This document shows positions 15,247 through 19,051 of a stretch of DNA of 19,051 nucleotides, in pieces; within the stretch, counting starts at the first letter, position 1, and every line of letters begins with the position of its first letter. This DNA is from CAYTCZ01 sp964436315 (lineage in GTDB: Bacteria; Actinomycetota; Thermoleophilia; Gaiellales; Gaiellaceae): the NCBI GenBank assembly GCA_964436315.1, contig CAYTCZ010000074.1, forward strand, positions 1 through 19,051, read 5' to 3'. The notes under the pieces are model-generated. The model ran no database searches and was not told the origin of the DNA. It saw only the letters and a list, made by a program, of their open reading frames with translations. The translations under genes were made by a program, and so were the position numbers.

Positions 15247-16116
15247 TTGGCGACAGCCATGGAATTCGACGAGGCGAAGGCACGGACGGTCGAAACGATC
15301 TACGCCACTCCCGATGTTGCCGCGACTCGGGTCGAGGTCTTTCAGGTAGTCAATCCTCGCCCGGGCGAGCGNNNNNNNNNNNNNNNNNNNNNNNNNNNNN
15401 NNNNNNNNNNNNNNNNNNNNNNNNNNNNNNNNNNNNNNNNNNNNNNNNNNNNNNNNNNNNNNNNNNNNNNNGTCTCCCGCGAGCTCGGACTTGCAGTCGG
15501 CGAACACGGCCACGTGACCGGTCTCGACCTGAGTGCCCCCATGCTCACGATGGCTCGGCAGCGCTGCGCCGAATTGCCGTGGGTCGAGTTCGTCGAAGGG
15601 GACGTCTGTGAGCTTCCCTTTTCCAACGAACAATTTGACGGCGCAGTTGCGCTCCAGGTCTACGCCTACCCGCCCGATCTCCCGACGGCGCTCGCTGAGC
15701 TAGGTCGTGTTCTCCGGCCTGGCGGTCGCGCGGTGATCCTCGATACCGACTTCGAAAGCGTCGTTTGGCAGAGCCGAGATCGCGCGCGGATGCGGCGGAT
15801 CCTCGAGGCCTATCTGCCGCACGTGTCACACCCGGATCTGCCGCGGATCCTCACGCCGATTGCACGTGATGCGGGACTGTCGGTGGTTCGCTGCCAAGCG
15901 GTCCCGATTGTGACCACCAGCTATCAGCCCAATTCCTACGTCTACGGCCTCGCCCACTTCATTCGGGAGTACACGACCCAAGCCGCGGAGGTCTCGGAGA
16001 GCGACGCCGACGATTGGCTTGCCGAGTTCGATCAACTCGAGCGCACGGGCGCCTTCTTCTTCAGCCTGAACCGGTACCTGTTCGACCTTCGAAAGCCCGG
16101 TCAATCGGCTGATTGA
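15247..16116 (+). CDS. Class I SAM-dependent methyltransferase, interrupted by an assembly gap
   Basis: After the gap the protein shows the Rossmann methyltransferase order: VTGLDLSAPMLTMAR (motif II, the acidic ribose-binding residue), VEFVEGDVCELPF (motif III), FDGAVALQVYAYPPD (motif IV) and LGRVLRPGGRAVILDTDF (motif V). Motif I (the DxGxGxG loop) should follow NPRPGE and falls in the N run at 15372-15471; only about 11-13 residues are missing in relatives, so the real gap is probably about 40 bp. The start is TTG 15247 with a strong GGAGGT 7 bases upstream. The gene sits 13 bp after malate synthase, so they are probably co-transcribed. The C-terminal third is aromatic-rich (GLAHFIREYT, FFFSLNRYLF). 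It belongs to the type 11 group; the substrate is unknown. Confidence 0.82.
   Translation: MATAMEFDEAKARTVETIYATPDVAATRVEVFQVVNPRPGEXXXXXXXXXXXXXXXXXXXXXXXXXXXXXXXXXXVSRELGLAVGEHGHVTGLDLSAPMLTMARQRCAELPWVEFVEGDVCELPFSNEQFDGAVALQVYAYPPDLPTALAELGRVLRPGGRAVILDTDFESVVWQSRDRARMRRILEAYLPHVSHPDLPRILTPIARDAGLSVVRCQAVPIVTTSYQPNSYVYGLAHFIREYTTQAAEVSESDADDWLAEFDQLERTGAFFFSLNRYLFDLRKPGQSAD
15372..15471. other. Assembly gap, 100 N
   Basis: This placeholder of exactly 100 N lies inside the methyltransferase gene and removes SAM-binding motif I. Its flanks are not duplicated. Confidence 0.95.
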
Positions 16117-16126
16117 TGAAACGAGT

Positions 16127-16152
16127 GCCGGCCCGCCGCGCGGCGCGCCGGC
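16127..16152 (+). terminator. 26-bp near-perfect palindrome after the methyltransferase gene
   Basis: GCCGGC at 16127-16132 and 16147-16152 flank the self-complementary CGCCGCGCGGCG (16134-16145), with only the C-C positions 16133 and 16146 unpaired. It starts 11 bases after the stop and is followed by TTGCTTTCTT, a loose T-rich tract. It is a likely terminator of the malate synthase-methyltransferase unit. Confidence 0.6.
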
Positions 16153-16293
16153 TTGCTTTCTTGGAAGCGTTTGCGAACTGCTCTTCGGCGGTCTCGAGGG
16201 CGACTACATCCGGCGCCTGACAACCATCCACGATCAGGCGATGCCGGGAGTGCTCGACGAGCCCACCTGGCCGCCACCGGAGCACGAGCGCTG
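16153..16293 (+). pseudogene. Possible 3' coding remnant with no start codon
   Basis: The frame ending at the stop 16291-16293 reads CELLFGGLEGDYIRRLTTI and then HDQAMPGVLDEPTWPPPEHER, a balanced amino-acid mix unlike the Arg/Pro-rich shadow frames of this region. No ATG, GTG or TTG opens it after the palindrome, so it would be the tail of a gene whose front has been lost. I recognise no family, and a chance frame is quite possible. Nothing else is seen between the methyltransferase and glycerate kinase genes. Confidence 0.25.
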
Positions 16294-16305
16294 ATCGGTC
16301 ACTGC

Positions 16306-17298
16306 CTACCGGTCGAGCTCCTGTATAAGGCAATCGCGGGCCTCGGCGAGAGCGATCAGATCGTCGCGTGTCCGCGCTGGATCCCCGCTCAGTGGGACCA
16401 CCGCGGTTGCGCCCAACTCGTACAGCGCCTGGACGCCGTCCGGCGTGACCCGGCCTCCGACCACCAACGATCGAACGGCGAGCTTCGAGCAGAGCCGCAA
16501 GACGCCCGCAGGCACCTTGCCTTCGCTCGAGGACCGATCGACCGTCCCCTCTCCGGTGACCGCAAGCGCTGCGCCTCGGAGCGCGTCTTCGAGTCCGACC
16601 ACATCCATGACGACGTCGATGCCGGGGACGAGGTGGGCGCCCATCGATGCGAGCGCAGCCCCGAGACCCCCTGCAGCTCCAGCTCCCCGCAACTCGGCGT
16701 ATGGAGCGAGCTCAGAGAGGTTTGCGAGGCGCTCTTCGAGGAGCTCGACCTGCTCAGCGGTAGCACCCTTCTGCGGCCCAAAGACACGCGCGGCTCCGCG
16801 TTCTCCCAGAAGCGGATTCGTGACGTCGCAGGCGACCGTCACGGGCACGGGCAACTCGCCGAGCACCTCCCTCATGCCGACGCCTCCATCCACGGTCGCG
16901 CTGCCGCCCAGGGTCACGATCAGGCCGGCCGGGGCGTCCCGGCTCGCCGCTTCGATTAGCTCACCGAGCCCCTGGCTCGATGCCGCCATCGGATCGCGTT
17001 CGTCGGGCGTGAGCCGCTCGAGCCCGATGGCTTCCGCCGACTCGACGACTGCGCGCCCGTCGGGCAGGGAGAGATAGCGCGCCTGCACGCGTCGACCGAG
17101 CGCGTCTGCCACCTCCGTGGCCCGCCACTCGCCCCCCGCCGCGAGAGAGATCACCTCGGCCGTGCCCTCACCGCCGTCTGCCAGGGGCACCTGGTCGACC
17201 TCGACGCCGGCCCGCTCGAAGCCGGTCGCGAGCGCGGCGGCAGCGTCGCGGGCAGAGAGGGCGCCCTTGAAGCTATCCGGACAACAGACCGCTCTCAA
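16306..17298 (-). CDS. glxK: Glycerate kinase, short form
   Basis: The enzyme phosphorylates D-glycerate with ATP, taking glyoxylate- or serine-derived carbon into glycolysis. Family motifs in order: PDSFKGALSA at the N-terminus, VPLADGGEGT, LGGSATVDGGVGM, CDVTNPLLGERGAARVFGPQ, KGAT, GAGAAGGLGAAL, and TGEGTVDRSSSEGKVPAGV. At 330 residues it is shorter than the usual 370-380; between GGVGMREVL and VPVTVACDV about 40 residues normally present are absent. I chose TTG 17298, giving LRAVCCPDSFKG, the typical N-terminus, 41 bp after the methyltransferase gene. The frame can extend to TTG 17385, but that would overlap the upstream gene by 47 bp. The ribosome site is weak at either. Confidence 0.85.
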   Translation of the reverse strand: MRAVCCPDSFKGALSARDAAAALATGFERAGVEVDQVPLADGGEGTAEVISLAAGGEWRATEVADALGRRVQARYLSLPDGRAVVESAEAIGLERLTPDERDPMAASSQGLGELIEAASRDAPAGLIVTLGGSATVDGGVGMREVLGELPVPVTVACDVTNPLLGERGAARVFGPQKGATAEQVELLEERLANLSELAPYAELRGAGAAGGLGAALASMGAHLVPGIDVVMDVVGLEDALRGAALAVTGEGTVDRSSSEGKVPAGVLRLCSKLAVRSLVVGGRVTPDGVQALYELGATAVVPLSGDPARTRDDLIALAEARDCLIQELDR

Positions 17299-17338
17299 CG
17301 CACGATCATCGCACGACGAATCCGTCTGGAGCTGTGCA

Positions 17339-18367
17339 CTAGCCGCCGTTCGAAAATTGCCTTGCAGCCCAATCCTCCGTGGCAAGGCGAATCTCCTTGA
17401 GATTCTCGATCGACGTCTGCAACGGGATCGCGCACTCCGGAGCGATCAGCTGAACGCCCGCATCGAGGTTCGCTTCGACTTCAGCGCGGACCTCGGCTGG
17501 CCCCTTGGCGAAGAGCGTCTCCGGGTTGTTGATGTTCCCAACGAGCGCAATCCGATCATGGACGATCTCCATCGACTCGACAGGATCGTTCTTCGAGTCG
17601 TAGTGGAAAGCCGCCATGCCCGTTTGCGCGATGTACTCCATCCGGTCGGTCGTCTTGCCACAGATGTGCAGGACCAACGGAACCGGAAGCCGCTCGGCAA
17701 ACTCGACGTGGAGCTCACGGAGAAACCGGTCGTAGTACTCGCCGCTGACGAGATCGCCGGTGGCGTGATCGGGCAGCGTCAGCGCATCGGCACCGGCTTC
17801 GATCTGAGCCTCGCCGAAGCGAACGGTGATCTCCTTCATTCGCTCGAGGCAGAGCTTCGTCTTACCCGGATCGTCGAGTGACATCAAGAGGAAGTGCTCG
17901 ACGCCGAAGCAGTGGTAGCCGAGCGACCACGGACCCATGGTCTTGCCAATGATCGCGACCTCGTCCCCGAACTCGTCGCGGAGGATCTTGATTGCATCGA
18001 GCACGCACTTGGTGTCTTGATGCGTGAGGAGGTCGGGCGGGATCGTTATGTCGTCCGGCTCTGCCCAGATCGGCTCGCTCATCTTCACCGTCGGCCAGTT
18101 GTCCTTGCCTTCCCATTGGATCTTGCAACCGAGCGCGGAGGACTCCTGGATGATGCTGAAGACCGGCATGATGCTGTCGAAGCCGAGTTCCGTGTAGCCG
18201 GTCGCGGCCAGACGCGCCATCTTGTCTGGCTTACGGTTCGCGTCCGGGAACGGGGCATCGACGAGGTCCATGAGTTCGACCGTGGCGACCGAGGTCGGAT
18301 TGGAGACCGGGGGGCGATCCACCGGCTCTCGGCGAAGGGCGGCGAGGACGCGCTCTCGAGGGGTCAT
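17339..18367 (-). CDS. UroD/MtaA-family (cobamide) methyltransferase-like protein
   Basis: This 342-residue TIM-barrel protein belongs to the uroporphyrinogen decarboxylase superfamily. It carries the zinc motif of the MtaA/MtbA/CmuA methyltransferase branch: LVLHICG (His234, Cys236) and LIAPECAIP (Cys312), the H-x-C-x(n)-C pattern. True UroD proteins lack this and have other substrate residues, so heme synthesis is unlikely. Known relatives move methyl groups between a corrinoid protein and a thiol or other acceptor; no corrinoid protein gene lies in the window. The start, ATG 18367 (MTPRERVLAALRREPVDRPP), has a strong GGAGG 5 bases upstream and the usual family N-terminus. A GTG at 18403 overlapping the upstream stop is the alternative. 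Acceptor and donor are unknown. Confidence 0.8.
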   Translation of the reverse strand: MTPRERVLAALRREPVDRPPVSNPTSVATVELMDLVDAPFPDANRKPDKMARLAATGYTELGFDSIMPVFSIIQESSALGCKIQWEGKDNWPTVKMSEPIWAEPDDITIPPDLLTHQDTKCVLDAIKILRDEFGDEVAIIGKTMGPWSLGYHCFGVEHFLLMSLDDPGKTKLCLERMKEITVRFGEAQIEAGADALTLPDHATGDLVSGEYYDRFLRELHVEFAERLPVPLVLHICGKTTDRMEYIAQTGMAAFHYDSKNDPVESMEIVHDRIALVGNINNPETLFAKGPAEVRAEVEANLDAGVQLIAPECAIPLQTSIENLKEIRLATEDWAARQFSNGG

Positions 18368-18399
18368 GCTGCCTCCATCTGCTGCAATCGGTGATTCCA

Positions 18400-19044
18400 T
18401 CACGCCTCTTGTTGACTCGGGGCCCGGAGCACACCTCGGGCTGCCCTCATCTCCTCTTCGCGCATCGCAGCACGCGCGTTCTGTGCACGAACGAGAAGGA
18501 GTCCGATGAGCTCGTCATGGCTCGAGCCGCAGCGGAACCGCACCGTGGCCTCAGCCCCGTCAACCTCTTCCATCTCGCACAGTCGCTGGTAGCCGCCGGC
18601 TGTTGCGCGCGCGCGACGCTCGGCCATTTCGGACGTGGCGCCGGCCTCGACTCGGTAGGCACCGTCTCCGAGGCTCACGACGGTCAGATCAGCGTCCGCC
18701 TTCTTGTCGAACACCGACATCGGCCTCGGGACAAGCTCGGCATCCGACTCGAGCTTGCAGAGATCAAGAAAGCCTCGCCTGAGAGCTCGCTCGTGCGACG
18801 TATTGCAAGGGAAACGGAGCCAGCCGGCTCTGTCGGGATTCTCCTCGAGTCCGCCCATCTCGACGAGCGCACGCACGATGAATGAGACGCGGTCCGCGGC
18901 ACCTCCGCTCTGGCTATACGTGTGAACGTTGACGTGGGGCTCTCCGTCGAAGTCCCGCGCGTATAGGCCGATGCTGATGCTTCCGCAGTGCCGATCCGCC
19001 GGCAGCAGCTCGATGCGTCGGCCGAGATCGAGCGTCCTACCCAC
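18400..19044 (-). CDS. Unknown protein of two tandem related domains
   Basis: The 214-residue product matches no family that I know. It seems to be a duplication: residues 52-80 (from RVSFIVRALVEMGG to LRFPC) align without gaps to 144-172 (from RARATAGGYQRLCE to VRFRC), a period of 92 residues. Both copies are followed by a Ser-His, giving FPCNTSHE (Cys80, His84) and FRCGSSHD (Cys172, His176). A conserved Cys-x3-His in each copy could bind a metal or cofactor. There is no signal or membrane segment. The C-terminus is a charged helix, ARAAMREEEMRAARG. The start is GTG 19044, only 7 bases from the window edge, so the true start may lie outside. Its stop overlaps a possible GTG start of the MtaA-like gene, suggesting joint expression. 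Confidence 0.6.
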   Translation of the reverse strand: MGRTLDLGRRIELLPADRHCGSISIGLYARDFDGEPHVNVHTYSQSGGAADRVSFIVRALVEMGGLEENPDRAGWLRFPCNTSHERALRRGFLDLCKLESDAELVPRPMSVFDKKADADLTVVSLGDGAYRVEAGATSEMAERRARATAGGYQRLCEMEEVDGAEATVRFRCGSSHDELIGLLLVRAQNARAAMREEEMRAARGVLRAPSQQEA

Positions 19045-19051
19045 GTCTCAG

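Noticed and set aside
16153..16959. 268-residue plus-strand frame at the glycerate kinase locus
   Set aside because: Mostly antisense to glycerate kinase; no family features.
1..19051. CRISPR arrays, tRNA or rRNA genes, insertion sequences
   Set aside because: No regularly spaced repeats, no T-loop GGTTCGAATCC-type signature with a cloverleaf, and no transposase-like product were seen on either strand.

Overview
The window is GC-rich, densely packed bacterial chromosome from a draft, probably metagenome-derived, assembly: three runs of exactly 100 N interrupt it. The gene types point to a high-GC actinobacterium, perhaps class Thermoleophilia: a SARP/BTAD regulator fused to a hydrolase and a cyclase-like domain, an R2-like ligand-binding oxidase, frequent GTG/TTG starts and a leaderless-looking promoter. 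That lineage call is inference; there is no rRNA or other marker gene in the window. No phage, transposase, CRISPR array or tRNA was seen.

Layout. 1-2765 (+): a short leader able to fold, a CpaE/MinD-type ATPase, and a secreted protein with thrombospondin type 3 and RTX-like calcium-binding repeats. 2766-3444: no convincing gene; a long hairpin followed by a run of at least five further strong stem-loops and a 20-bp tandem repeat. 3445-4762 (-): an R2lox-type di-metal protein with all ligand and cross-link residues, followed by a small DUF1059-like Cys/His protein with a TTG start. 4763-5293: no convincing gene, and an assembly gap flanked by an exact 55-bp duplicate. 5294-7246 (-): a succinate dehydrogenase/fumarate reductase flavoprotein without B/C/D subunits, then a 37-residue single-span membrane protein. 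7426-9852 (+): a 68-residue unknown and the three-part regulator fusion. 9824-11068 (-): an MFS transporter. 11204-12531 (-): a MoaD/ThiS sulfur-carrier-like protein overlapping by 4 bp a five-Asp-box beta-propeller. 12627-16116 (+): a gap-broken SDR, a decayed GTP cyclohydrolase II (RibA) remnant, malate synthase with a promoter placed for a leaderless transcript, and a gap-broken methyltransferase. 16306-19044 (-): an unknown protein made of two tandem copies of one domain, a MtaA/UroD-type methyltransferase and a short-form glycerate kinase.

How the genes may work together. Malate synthase (glyoxylate plus acetyl-CoA to malate), glycerate kinase (glycerate into glycolysis) and the succinate/fumarate flavoprotein all touch C2/C3 and TCA metabolism, but they lie in separate, partly opposing units, so a shared pathway is only a suggestion. 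The tighter pairs, judged by spacing or overlap, are R2lox with DUF1059, MoaD with the Asp-box propeller, and the duplicated-domain protein with the MtaA-like methyltransferase. The last pair, and the hairpin-rich block at 2964-3444, are the best candidates here for something undescribed.
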